A DNA stretch of 57,425 nt from Gnetum montanum. Taxonomy: Eukaryota; Streptophyta; Gnetopsida; Gnetales; Gnetaceae. The DNA lies in assembly GCA_015680685.1 (NCBI GenBank), contig MNCI01014205.1, positions 1 through 57,425 of the forward strand, read 5' to 3'. Positions 12,111 through 23,869 of the stretch are shown here, piece by piece (the first letter of the stretch is position 1; every line of letters begins with the position of its first letter). The position numbers and the translations under genes were made by a program. The notes beneath the pieces are model-generated. The model did not search any database and was not told the origin of the DNA. It saw nothing but the letters and a program-made list of their open reading frames with translations.

Positions 12111-13933
12111 GTCAATATATGCATATTTGATGGCCATCATTTATTATACTTGTGTGTCGGGTGGGTGGCTTGTAGGTAGGGGTAGAACCTAGGAACACAT
12201 TCAAATAATGTAAAAAACAAGTTTGGTTACAACGCACAATCAAGGTGAGTAAAATAGTGGTACGGACTTGAAATAAAATAAAGCTTGTAAGTTCAAGTTT
12301 GGAATTTCTAAAATTTAAGTACGTTGGATAGAAAGAGTTAGAATTTTTTCCATAGTACATAGTGTTGATGCATAAATTATGGACACAACAACACATAAAA
12401 TTCATTTAAAGAGACTATTGCCTTGGGCACTTCTCATATGGGTACGAAAACCTAAGAATAGTCTCAGTTGGAAGGGCAACGTGGTGTTTCATAAAACATG
12501 ATGTTCAAGATGCCAATAAATTAAATGATCTTAATATGTAACCAAAAATTACAATCCAAACAACTTTTAAAGGGAAATAACTGTTCGCTTTAAGATGTTA
12601 ACAAGGGTACTCTTGCATTAATGAAATGTGAAAAGAAAAGCATGTAATAACTTACATGAAGAACAAGTAGAGTTTTAAAAGAAACGCAAGCTCTATACAA
12701 TAGAGACCATAGTTTAGTTATAGAAATTTTAAAAGTAACAAAATGAAACAATGACTTAGCTTAGAAACGAGCACAAATAGAACAACTTCTAGTGTAGCCT
12801 TGTGGTTGCAAAAAGCACACCTCCTCTAACAAGTCTGCAACCTCTAGCTATTGAATTTGCCTACTACTCCACCTCAAACAACCTTTAGGAGAGCCACCAA
12901 ATAGTTAACAAGAATCAAAAAGAACTCTAAGATTTCCCCTTTGTGTCACCTTGGAAATCCCTTCTCACCATAACTAGCTTTCTCTTTTTCCCCACTGTGT
13001 GTGTGTTCCCATTCTTCCTTGCCTCTAGCCTCAGGGATTTATTAGGGTTGGTCTAGCCCTTTGCCTTCTTCTACCTTAAGCTAGACTAACGTGCATGAGG
13101 AACCACCACCCATGCATAATTGGTGGTAGTAGAGTGAAGACAACAACGTCCATCATTGCACATGCATTGCAAATGGAAATTACTGCAACATGGGCACACA
13201 TAATGACTGCATGAGCCTATCACGTGCAAAAAATGGCTACAACAAGGAAATGTGACTCCAACGCCAAATGACCCCCCATCAAAGTAGGAAACGACTAGGA
13301 ACTATGCCACCTAGTCAGTCATTGCAGAAAAAATGATAATATAGATAACAAAGAATATTAAGAAACTGTGCTAAAATCCATAGTAGCAGCTAAATGTGGA
13401 TGGAATTGAAAGGTGCATCAACAAGGTTTGGATTTTTCATTTTGGGTGAGATGAGCATGTAACAGAAAGCCTACAAAATGGCCAACATTGACATTAAAGT
13501 TGTTGCCACCACGAATGAGCATATGCAGGGCAATTAAAGTGAGAATCATGATTCAAATTACGAAAATGAACTCAGATTCTTGAAAATTTTCCTACTTTTC
13601 AAAACTGGGATGAGGAAAGCCCTTAAAAACTCAACGTTGACTACCTAGCTATTATACGTATTGTTTACAATGGATTTATTTCCATGCATGGGAAGCTACC
13701 AAGGTATATTTACAAGATTCCTGGTTAAAATATCCCTTGAATGGTAGTTGAAGAATAGGAAAGAAGGGCATACCAATAGTAGGAATGGTGAGGAAATGCA
13801 GAGACAGGATAGAGGTTTTCTAAGTTTCTTGTCGTTACTGGGATAATGCATAGGGTAAGCTTTTGAGGAGAGATTTGGATGTCCAAGTAGCTATTTCCAC
13901 ATTATTTTTGTCATTTACATGGTAGTTACTATG
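12110..13933. other. Degenerate AT-rich DNA, no supported gene
   Basis: No open frame of note and no recognisable motif. It ends exactly at the edge of the Athila LTR at 13934. Confidence 0.4.
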
Positions 13934-14922
13934 TGATGAGTGGTTGACCCCTACGCTTAACGATACAAATCACGAAGCATTCACATGTGATCCAGTCAAA
14001 TTTCATGGACTCTATCTCTTCTAGTACACTAGTCCCCTTGGAGGTGAGCTTTATCCTAACAATCATTCGTTTTCTTCCCAATTACACTTGTAAAGTACAA
14101 AGGTATGGTTAAGTGTAATCAAGGCATCCAATTTTTTATTATTTTATGTCTTATGTTCTTGGTCCTTAAAATAGAAAAATGAAGTAATCTAATAACTAAT
14201 TTAATTTAACTAGTTAACTAATCTCTAACTAGTCCTAACATAAGTATTTTGTCCCAATTTCCATATATATCATGAACCCATGTATCTAGTACTGGGATTA
14301 CTAAGCGTTTATGCTATTTAGGTGAATAAAGCAATAACGTTGCTGGGATTACCATGCAAATATATGTTTACACTTGAAGCAGTCATACCTATGTATTTAG
14401 TCTATTTAGCTTAATTAATTAACTAATCATTTGAAGTCTAGTTTAGCTTAATTAATTGCATAATTAATGAAAATAGTAAATACATAAATAAATCACTAAT
14501 CTATTCCAAGTGCTATAAGGTTTGATTAAAAGTCTCATCTTTATTGCCATTCACACTAGTGTGTTCAGGTGCAACGATGCTCGAAGAAAGATTTGTACAC
14601 TTTTTGACTCTTGTTGCAGCCACTCAGAAAAATATTCTAACTCTCAAATGATAAAACTGTAAGAGCTTTGCTACAGCTATCACTTGACTCCTCATAAACA
14701 TAGCTGGTAGGTGCATATTTATAGACTTTATTATGGAGCTATGTTGACGAGGCCCCATAGACATAGCAAATGTTACATCGATGTAGCCCTATCGATGGGG
14801 ACTTGTTGATGGGGCCCCATAAACTTAGAAAATGCTACATCGACATAGCCCCGTCGATGGGGGCCCATCGATGAGGCCACTTCAATAGGGATCCATTGAT
14901 GCAGCATAACGATGATTCATCA
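13934..14922 (-). mobile_element. Athila LTR (3' LTR, about 1.0 kb)
   Basis: Plus-strand ends are TGATGAG at 13934 and TTCATCA at 14922, matching the terminal repeats of the LTR at 700-1707. The two share many blocks, including the 'GATGAGTGG...CCCCTACRCT' end, the AATAAA block (14540-14545) and the TATA box (14716-14724). A polypurine tract (GGGGGTA in minus sense) lies directly outside the 14922 end, which makes this the 3' LTR of a minus-strand element. The U3 end carries repeated CATCGATGGGGCCC-like units at about 14738-14900 that the first LTR lacks. Confidence 0.75.
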
Positions 14923-14931
14923 TACCCCCAT
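14923..14931 (-). other. Polypurine tract
   Basis: In minus-strand sense TCATGGGGGTA leads straight into the LTR start TGATGA. The preceding bases TTAGTCATGGGGG recur at about 42202-42216 near the 3' end of the plus-strand Athila copy. This is the expected plus-strand primer site of reverse transcription. Confidence 0.65.
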
Positions 14932-15186
14932 GACTAAATGAAAACTTGTCCTCAAGTTCCTTTACAAAATTGGGAAGGTATGGGATTATTGACTAACTCT
15001 TTACATAACAAATCGACATAACAAAAGTGAATGCCTAAGTGTACAAATCAACAACATTGCAAAAATTTGTGATGTTCATGACACAAAATTGAACACCATG
15101 ACATGACTACTCAAAACTAGACAGCACATCCTTTGATGGCATGAAGGTAGCTAAGAAGATCAAAGAGTCTTAGGCAATAGAGGCTC
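14932..15186 (-). other. Remnant of Athila 3' internal region
   Basis: In minus sense this holds the AACTTGAGGACAAGTTT block often seen just before the polypurine tract of plant gypsy elements. No ORF is present. Somewhere in these 255 bases lies the junction between Athila DNA and the end of the coiled-coil ORF of unit A; I cannot place it exactly. Confidence 0.4.
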
Positions 15187-16713
15187 TTAAGGTTCTGAAG
15201 GATCTTTGCCAGCTTCAGGTGCATGTAGTGGTTGAGGCAATTGTGGTTGTTCTGCTATAGCTACTACCTTCAGTGAAAGGTAAAAGGCATACAGTAATGC
15301 TTTCATCTTCTCCTCCTTGCTCCAGGGATCATTCACAATCCACGTGGCATCACCAATGTGGGCTAAAATGGGGACATCCCACTGATAGGGAATTATTGGG
15401 AACAACTCCTTAACATTGACAAACCAAGTAGTGAATTGTTTACGTTTGACATCGAATGCCTTGAATATGTTTTGTAGCTCCTAGTAGTCATTCATTATTT
15501 TGGTGAAGTTCTCGACAGTAGATCTCTGATCAATGTATTTTTCCTTAAGAACCTCGAGTTCCACATTAGCCACCACAAGCTTTTACTTGGTGTCCTTGTG
15601 GTGCTTGAACTCAAATTTGTATAATAAGTATGAGTTGGCTACTTGCTTCTCCAGTTTTGACTATGGTCGTTTGATAGTCAACATAGCTAGATTTGCGTAT
15701 CAGAGATTGGCAAGCTCCATGTATTCTGTCATTTCCTCTATTTGTAACTCCTTTAGGAAAATTTTAGCTTTATTCTATTGATCAATCCCATCAATGATGG
15801 GCTATCACAATTCATATCCTTGTTGGAGTTGTTAGAGGATATCAGTTACCTTTGCCTTTGCCACTTAAAGATGTTTTTCATTTACTTCTTTCTATAGGCC
15901 AACCTGTTCTATGTAGTGATTCTTGACTCACTCAAATTTGAGAGCCTCTCATTTCCAAGAAACTACCTCTATTGCAGTGTTTTAGCAAAGGGCACAAACC
16001 TCCTCCAAGGAGAGGTTTCTGTTCTAAGCTGCCAATCTCCTTAACTCTATGTTTGCTCTAGCTAGTTGCTCATGCTACTGATGGATAAAGTCAGTCAACT
16101 ATTGTTTATGCTCATCAACATTTCATAGGCAACGGTTCTCTGTGGTTAGTTGCACATTCACCTAATGGGTTAGATCTAAGGCCTTCCAAATTTTGTGCTG
16201 GGTAGCCTCTACCAAGGATCGGTAGAACATGGCTATCTCCATTGCATCATTAACCCCTTTTAGTCTAGTGTGAAGATGTTCAATAGCTTCATCTCTTGTC
16301 AATGTTGGGTTGAGAAATGCTTGGTTGGTAATTTGGGCTCTTAATTCAACAACTTTAGTAGCCAAGTGTTTTTTTAGCTCCTTGGTTATTTCAAGTTGTC
16401 CTTCCAAGATAATGTTTCTGCTCCTTGCCTCTAGCAAATTTGACTAGGTTACAATAATACTATCAGGAAGATCAAAGACATTTGGAAGTGGTTGCCTGGT
16501 TCCTGTTGTAATTGAAAACATTGGTGGCTATAATGGAACACTAAGAGGTTTGTGGATGCATAGCTTTGACCCTGTGTCCACGTGAGGGCCTATCGGAGGT
16601 AGAGACAGGGTGCCTAGAATGGTCTTGGCAATGAAATGGGGACTTACAAAATGTGATTCCAAAATGGTGCTAAGTGTTTGCATGGTCTTCATAGTGTCAA
16701 AGGGGATGAGCAT
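15187..16713 (-). pseudogene. Coiled-coil ORF of unit A, copy 2
   Basis: One minus-strand frame of 509 codons from ATG 16713 to TGA 15187, interrupted by in-frame stops (mostly TAG) but no frameshift. The N-terminal 80 residues are Ser/Thr/Pro-rich. From about residue 90 to 400 it is heptad-like, with Leu/Glu/Lys (LEARSRNIILEGQLEITKE, LKKHLATKVVELRAQI), which fits a long coiled coil. The C-terminal patch (FTTWFVNVKELFP, WDVPILAHIGDATWIV, WSKEEKMKALL) is the best conserved part against the copy at 1841-3420, so it was probably the functional domain. It lies downstream of pol in the same orientation but has its own TATA box (17160-17168). It is not recognisable as Gag, Env or any known family. 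Confidence 0.6.
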
Positions 16714-17159
16714 AGTTAAGGGTTTCCACCAAAAGTGAAGGTTTCAATGCACAGTTATGTGTAAAAATAACAAAAAATACAAGTAAAATGCCAAAATGCA
16801 AATAAAAATGCATGGGGGGAGAATGAGAGAGAAAGTAGCACCACCCTAAATAGGGTCAAGCATAGTTAACCTTAAGAGTTGAGAAGGTACGTGGTGTATA
16901 ATAGGTGCAATGGATAATGTAGTCATAGTCTTAGGGTGTCTGGGCCATGAAAACTAATGTCTATCATAGTGTACGTGCTTGTTGGGTTGGTTGCCATGGT
17001 GTGCAGTGAACTACGGTGGTCTGTAGTATCTTATAATGAGCTACAATGGTGTGCGAATGCTTTGCCTTGCCAAAGTGCCAAATGCACTTTCAAAAATGCC
17101 AAATGCCATGAATGCCAAATTTCAAATTTTGAGAACCCCTAAAATGTAGAAGATAGGGG

Positions 17160-17207
17160 TTTTTATAGGGCTAGGTTTCCCATGAAATGCGGATCGGTTG
17201 CCACGTG
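17160..17207 (-). promoter_or_regulatory. TATA box and G-box of the unit A coiled-coil gene
   Basis: Minus-strand CTATAAAAA at 17160-17168, about 450 bases upstream of the ATG at 16713, with CACGTG at 17202-17207. Unit B keeps a matching block at 47727-47760 (TATAAAA in minus sense, then GACATGTGG), although there the gene body is gone. Confidence 0.5.
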
Positions 17208-18180
17208 GTAATGGGACAGTTAGGACTATGCTACACCCAACTATGCTCTTCACTAAAGTAAATGATGTCATGCTCTGGTGTGCTCCAATGGACTTTGTGA
17301 GACTACCAGACTATGACTACACTGCTAACTGCATGTTTGTGTGCCGAAAAGACCACAATGTATCTAACAAAAATGCAAAAAATGCTAGTTTGGAGACTAT
17401 GTTATCCATTGTCTCAAGTGATGTCAAGCGTAGTTACAATTTTGGGACAAAGGAGGATGCCAAAAAGATGCATGCTGCTTGTTGAAGGTGTGTTGGAGCT
17501 GATGTAGATGCTGGTGCTACGTTGTTGAGGCCTTTGGATGTTGTTCTAGCTAGCTATGCTTAAGTATGCTCTAGATTGGGGGAGAGCGTATTCACAACAC
17601 TTAGCAAAATTTCTGAAAAATGTAGCTTCCAGTTAACTACACTTGACTATGCTCTAGTTTGGTGAAGAGCATGGTTTCAATAGTTAGAAAAAACTATAAA
17701 AAATTAGGCCTTGATGCTGTCTACATTTAACTACGCTCCTGGGTAGTGGGGACTGTAGTCTTGATAGTTAGAAAATTTTGTCAAACTATTTCTTCCATGC
17801 CAACTACACTTGACTATGCTCTAGTGCAGTGGAGAGCATAGCCTCTGTCAAACTATTTCTTTGATGCCAACCACGCTTTGTAGTTACTGGCTTGACACTT
17901 AGGAAAATTTGCAAAACTAGCCTGTAGTGCTAACTACACTCTCTACTAAGCTAACTATGCTCTAGTGTAGTGGGGAGTATAGTCCCAACACTTAGATAAA
18001 TTTGCAACTTCTTGCTTCATGCTGACACTTAGGCAAAATTACAAAAAATTAGTCTTTGGAGTTGACTACGCTCCCCATTGGGGGACTATGCTCTAGTGTA
18101 ATGGAGAGCGTAGTCCCAGCACTTTAAAAAACTTTGCCTCATGTTGACACTTAGATAATTTTGTAGAAAAATTGTGGTAG
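17208..18180. repeat. Unit A motif array: CTATGCTC / GAGCATAG
   Basis: From about 17230, and densest at 17560-18130, the motif ACTATGCTCTAG and its inverse GAGCATAGTC recur roughly every 60-130 bases. They are separated by a degenerate 'ACACTTAGAAAATTT' spacer. The same motif and spacer recur at 23870-23945 and 32110-32350, the other non-coding parts of unit A, and are absent from its coding parts. Confidence 0.65.
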
Positions 18181-18190
18181 CCTAAATTTG

Positions 18191-18270
18191 GTGGTGTTTC
18201 ATTGGCCCTTCTTTATTGACATCTAGAGGAGTGGCCTTAGAGACATCAACAAAGAATTGCAAAACGCCAC
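18191..18270 (-). ncRNA. Conserved inverted repeat, possible RNA hairpin (unit A)
   Basis: GTGGTGTTT at the left pairs with AAAACGCCAC at the right. Inside, CTTTATTGACATCT pairs with AGACATCAACAAAG. The inner arms differ at three positions and all three become G-U pairs if the minus strand is transcribed. The homologous repeat in unit B is at 48192-48276. It lies downstream of pol in both units. A structural RNA signal is possible; a relic inverted repeat is the alternative. Confidence 0.4.
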
Positions 18271-19639
18271 TGTAGGCTTGACATCAACATTGCTCTTCCA
18301 TGCATGGTTGGATGTTACTACGCTATGCTCAAGAGTGCTGTGGATAGCGGTATGCTGAGAGTAAAAAGTGTAGGTAATATGCTAGGAGATAACAAAAGAG
18401 GTTAAATGCAAACAAGGTGTCATGATGTAGGATGTGGAGTTAGCATGACTAATGGTGGACCATGGCTCTAGGGTGGCTTACCTTTGAAAACGTTAACCTC
18501 TTGTTGGAGTGCTCATGAGAGAGTCAAGGTGGATTTAGAGCCTAACTAGTTGTGAAATTACAGCTTTGTTGATTTGCTTTGGAAGATGCTTATCCCCCTT
18601 TGCTTGTTTTTTTATTTTTATTTTTGCTTATTGTTGTGAACCTTCTTTGGGATCTACGCATTGCTAAATGCTAACTGCAGGATGCTTTTCACCAAGTGGG
18701 CTACGTGCCACCAGATGGGCTTTGCTCTAATGCTTGTAAAATTGCATTACATCTGTGGGACAAGTGTTTCCTCCCCAGGATGACTTGTGTTACATATGCT
18801 TGGGCTTTGACTAGCTAATAGAGGCTCCCCATGACACAACTTATGTTATGTCAACCTTAGGTTTTACGATTTAGTTTGCAGAGGATGCCATGTGGTCGTA
18901 GCGGTTTGCAATCTGGCCTATGTAGGGGAATGCAAAAGTATGGAGGCATAGGAATGGGTGTAGGCCATAATGGGGTCATAGAGCTATGCACTTTTGAGAG
19001 GCTTAACTAGCCCAATCATGCACATTGAAGCAATGTGGTGACTTGCCGCTATGATGAGATGCACCTTTGCATGACCGCCTCAAGGCTTCATCTTGCAAAC
19101 ATAACTCTAAGGTAAGAAAACCATAAAACATGCAATGCAAATAAAATTTCAAGGGTGATAATGTTGTGAATACTCCAAAGGGTGCATTAGTTGTAGGTGT
19201 TCAGAAGGCTAGAAAAATTGTGGAAGGTGATGATGCTACAAGTTCTCAAGAGGCCATGTCGATGGCAAGCATTTAGAAAGCCAGTGAAATGTCAAGGGAT
19301 TATGATGCTACCAGTGATTGAAAGGCTACATTGATGACAAGAACTTAAAAAATCAGCAGAATGGTGGGAGGCCATAATGCTGCAAGTGCTCCTAGGGCCA
19401 AGCAATGACAAGAGACCAAAAAATCAACAAAATGGTGGAGGGGCCATAATGTTACAAGTGCTCCAAAGGCGAAGATGATGGCCAACGCCCCATCTTAGGA
19501 CTATAGTATTCTTGCCTGCATGATGTAGAGGAGTTGGGGGGGGTGTTTGAAATTATTTTTGCTCGCTTGTTCGTGGAACTGTGCATGACTAATGGAAAAC
19601 CTAGTTTAAGGTCTTGGTAGATTGTGGCTTTTTTGGTTT
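18271..19639. other. Unit A non-coding spacer downstream of pol
   Basis: No open frame of interest. It contains degenerate repeats around 19190-19500 ('ATGCTACAAGTGCTC...GCCA', period about 80-90 bases). No terminator can be assigned with confidence. Confidence 0.35.
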
Positions 19640-19995
19640 CAGGTTCTAGTAGACCATGAACCCAATTTAAAGTCCTAGCAAACCATGGTGCACTAGTTTA
19701 TAGTAATAGTAGACTACTATGTCAATTTAACATCATGGCGGAGGTGCTATGCTAATTTATAGTCATAGTGAACTTGTTATGTCAATTTATAGTCATAGCG
19801 GACTTCTTGTGCTAGTTTATAGTCATAGTGAACTTGTGTTGGGTCTGTGTCAGTTTATTGTCATAGTGGATGAGCTATGCTAGTTTGACATCATGGAAGA
19901 TGGGCTATGCCAGTTTAACATCATAGCAGATCATTGATGCCAGTTTAGTGTCGTAGTGAACATATGCTTTGCCAGCTTAGCATCATAGTGAATGA
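19640..19995. repeat. CAGTTTA minisatellite, left of pol (unit A)
   Basis: About seven imperfect units of roughly 40-50 bases with the core 'GCCAGTTTAnnnTCATAGYRGA'. Related arrays lie on the other side of pol (23640-23770) and on both sides of the unit B pol (49235-49375, 52975-53100), all in the same orientation. Confidence 0.65.
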
Positions 19996-20027
19996 ATGCT
20001 TACCTTGTTTCATTGATGTGCAACATG

Positions 20028-23000
20028 TTAAGTGTAGTACAACTTTAGGTATGAATGGTTCAATGGATTGGCAAATTCATTGCCATCTTGATTAGCAAGC
20101 TTGAATGCTTCATTGTCATAGGCCTTAGTGACCAAAAAAGGCCCTTCCCAATTGGCTGAGAATTTGTCCACGGGTTCACGAATGGCCTTGAGGACTAGGT
20201 CCCCTCTCTGGATCAAGCATTGGTGTTGGTTGTGATGGTGCTTTTGCCTTTGCCTTTCTTGATACCATTCAATGCAATCAAGTATTTGCATACGCTCCTC
20301 CTCTATTGAGTCGAGGTCTACAATTCTCCACTCATCATTCTGAGCTTCATCGATGAAGTTTGAGAGGATTACCCGAAGCAATGAAACCTACAATTCAAGG
20401 GGCAAAACTACTTTAGATTCGTAGACAAGATCGTAAGGCATCTTACTTATTATAGCTTGGCATGTTGTGTGGTAGGCACAAAGTATGTAGACTAATTACT
20501 TGTGCCATGATTGTTTGCTATTATTTATCATCTTCTCAAAAGGTTGACGATAACTTTGTTTATGGCCTCCACTTGGCCATTCGCTTGAGGGTAGCACGGT
20601 AACGAGAAGGAATGTTTGATACTAAAGTGCTTACAAAAGGCTTTAGTTTTAGCACTACTAAATTGTGGCTCATTGTCTATTAATATAGTCATATGTAAGC
20701 CAAAATGGATCATTATGTTATCGAGCACAAATTTGTAAACTTACTATGATGTCATCTTCCTAAGGGGAATAGCCTTAGCCCACTTGGTCAAATACTCAGT
20801 TATGATTATGATGAAGCTATTCCCTATAGAGGACTTAGGTGTTATAGGTCCCATGATGTCCAATTCCCAATGTTGGAATGGCCACCTGAGCTATGTCGTA
20901 TGTAGTTTAGTTGGTAGCATGTGCATTAAGTTGCTATTTTGTTGACCAACATCACATGTTTTGACCTTGGAGATGCAATTGCACTCCATGTAAGGCCAAT
21001 AATAGCCCAAGCATCTAATCTTCATTGCCATTACCCTTGGTGCTATGTGACCTCTGCACAGTCCCTCATGGACTTGTTCAATGATTGTTTATGCTTTGCT
21101 ATTGCTTATGTGTGTTAGTAGTATACCATCATAGGATATGTGACATAATGTGCTATCATCCACTATGATGTACTACCACAAACATTTACACACTATGTCT
21201 TTTTGAGTGGTAGTTAAGTGTTGTGGAGGTTCACCTTGTAGAAGATACACCTTGATATCATCATACCATTCTCCTGCATGGGTTGTGCTAACTGTGGTTA
21301 TGGATGCAATGTTTGTGATTTGTGTGATAGGCATAGTACAATCCACTACCGAGGTGGGCAATGCATGAAACATGTCAGGTGTGATACTCAAGGCTAATTT
21401 GGCTAATGTGTTGGCTATGGCATTTTCGTTTTTGGGAATGTACTAGACATCTGCAATTACAAATTGTTTAAGCAAGTGCTTTGCTAAGTGATAATAAGGT
21501 TGTAAATGTTAAGACTTACATAAGTAAACCTTTGTCACCTGATTAACCACTTATTATGAGTCACCTTGGATTGCTATGCATTGAATTCCTAGGTCACATG
21601 CTGCAAGGATGCCTCTAAGGAGACCTTCATACTTCACCGTGTTGTTGGTACAAGGGAATGCAAAATAGAAAGTGAAGGATTGAATCTCCTTGGAGGGAAA
21701 TGTGATAACAACAATGATGCTACCTCCTTGAGAGGTTGAAGCTTCTGCAAGATGCAGGAGTTCCTCACAATTATCGGGTACTTGACTAATGCTACTGACA
21801 TGCTTATCTAGGAATTCTGGATCTATTGTTGCTTGATCGTTAACTAGTGAAACCGTAAGTTTTGTAGCTATATCTTGACCTTTTGTCGAGGCTTGCACAA
21901 TGTAATGTAGGTCAAACTCCATGGTTATTTCTTTCCATTGTGCAATACGATTGCTCTTGTAGATATTTGTTGTGATTTCTCAAAGTACGTTATTCTTGCA
22001 AATGATATTGACTTGACTGTGAAAAAGGTAATGCCTCCACTTCTTGAGTGAGAAGACTAAGGTGAGGCAACACTTTTTCACATCATTGTATTTTGCCTTG
22101 TGGGCAACTCATGCGTGACTCAGGTAGTAAACTAAGACCTCTATACCATCATCTCACTTTTGGTAAAGTAGAGAAGAAGTGAACATGTCAAAGGTAGGAA
22201 GGTAGATGTAAAAGGGTTTATCTCCTTGTAGAGGGTGAAATATGGGAAATTGCACTAGCTCTTGTTTAAGATTGTCAAATGCCTATTAGCATTAAGCTGT
22301 TAACTTAAAATGGGCTTGTTTATTACGCAAATGTTGCATTAGCTATAACTTATCAGTTAACTGCGTGATAAACCTATGTATAAATTACAATCTACCTTGC
22401 AACCCTCGTTGCTCCTTAAGGTTAGCTAGAGGTGCCAAGTTGGTTATGGCCTTAACCTTGTTAGGATCTACGCGTATTTCTACTTTGGATACTACAAAAC
22501 TAAGAATCCAACTCGTTGTGAAGCTAGAAATACATTATTTGGGGTTCAACCTAAGATCATGTTTAAGATAACATTTAAGCACTATGTCCAGATTATTTGC
22601 ATGGTCCTGAACCACTTTGGACTTAACTGCTATGTCATCAACGTAATCATTAAGTAAACTTAGCATGTAATCACTAAAGATGTATATCATCACTCATTAA
22701 TACGTTGCTCTTGCATTCTTAAGTCCGAAGGACATCATGGTGTAATAGAACATACCCCAGGGGGTCATAAAGGTTATGTTGAGTTAGTGCTTTGGGTTGA
22801 TCCTAATCTGGTTGTAGCCCAAGAACCTATCTATGAAGGATAACAAGGTGTGATCAACCGTGGTATTGATTAGTTGATCAATATTAGGTAACAAAAAATC
22901 ATTTTTGATGGTTGCCTTGTTCAGGTCCCAAAAGTCTATGCAAATGCGTATACTTGCATTATTCTTAGGCACAACTACGATGTTGGAGGCCTAGTTCGCA

Positions 23001-23509
23001 TAGTAAATAGCTCGAATGAAACTAGCTTTGTAAAGCTTGGTGATCTCATCATGGACATTCAACACCACCTTAGGTCGAACCTTGCATGCTTTCTATTTTA
23101 CTGGCTTAATGCAAGGATCAAAGATAATATTATGTTGGACTAGCTAGGAGTCTAGGCTTGGCATGCCCTCATATGACCATGCAAATGCCTTGATGTTATG
23201 GTTTTGCACCTTGGCGATGTCTTGGGCATGTTGGGGATCTAGCGAGGATCTTAGTTTTAGTGTTTTTGCCTTACCATTAGGTGTTTTCTTAGGGATCTCA
23301 ATAAGGGGATCCTCTGTAATGTCCCCTACCTTGAGATCGAGAGCTTTAACAAGATGGTCATGCTAGTCTAATGGTGTCTCTACGAATGCTATGTATTTTT
23401 TGTAAGCTGTAGGCTCAAGGTTTAGGTAATGTGTGTCAATGCATCACTTAATATCGCTGTGAGGTCCCTCAAGGACTAGAGGTGAGAGAAGCTACTCATG
23501 CATGGCCAT
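20028..23509 (-). pseudogene. Tat-lineage pol (RT, RNase H, aRNase H, integrase), unit A
   Basis: Decayed polyprotein of a Ty3/gypsy element. The frame runs from ATG 23509 to about 20500, then shifts once before the C-terminus at 20028. Domains in order: linker with FAWSYEGMP; RT with RICIDFWDLNKATIKNDF and GYNQIRINP; RNase H; a second RNase H with the TVKYEGLLRGI block; integrase with IDNEPQFSSAKTKAF and YPQANGQVEAINK; and a C-terminal NWEGPF module. Stops number in the dozens, many TAG. The second (archaeal-type) RNase H identifies the Tat lineage within OTA gypsy elements. There is no gag or protease upstream: the conserved part starts at the same Met as in unit B. About 1160 codons, matching unit B. 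Confidence 0.8.
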
Positions 23510-23639
23510 GTTGTATTCTTGCAAAACAAACCAGGAAAACGTTAAGTAACACCTATCTAAAACAAGTTAATGTACATAAATGACTAAAAATCAATGCAAA
23601 AAAAATTTGTCTAAGTATGTAATAGGGGCTATAAAGAGG

Positions 23640-23770
23640 GTGGAAGTGTGTGCCAATTTTAGGCCTTGGTAGGCCATGCATGCTAGTTTTAGATCTTAGC
23701 ATATTGTGGATGCCAATTTTAGATCTTAGTAGATCATGGATGCCAGTTTTAGGTCTTAATTGACCAGGGT
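23640..23770. repeat. CAGTTTA minisatellite, right of pol (unit A)
   Basis: Three to four units of 'GATGCCAGTTTTAGRTCTTAGTAGATCATG' type, clearly related to the array at 19640-19995 and lying about 130 bases upstream of the pol start. Confidence 0.6.
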
Positions 23771-23869
23771 GCATTAAATGTGTTAGTTTGGGAAAGGTTG
23801 GTTGTGAATGGGAAGTGAGATTAGCTAAGGCACTGACAAGGTAATGAAAAGTTAGAAATTTTGGCTAAG

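Noticed and set aside
5110-13933. tRNA, rRNA or microRNA genes
   Set aside because: I looked for the T-loop GGTTCRA pattern and long fold-backs and found nothing convincing by eye.
15187-16713. Coiled-coil ORF as an Athila env-like gene belonging to the LTR at 13934-14922
   Set aside because: It has the same orientation, but it has its own TATA box and a promoter block shared with unit B. Its other copy lies on the opposite strand to its neighbouring Athila LTR, so linkage to the Tat unit fits better. This is not fully excluded.
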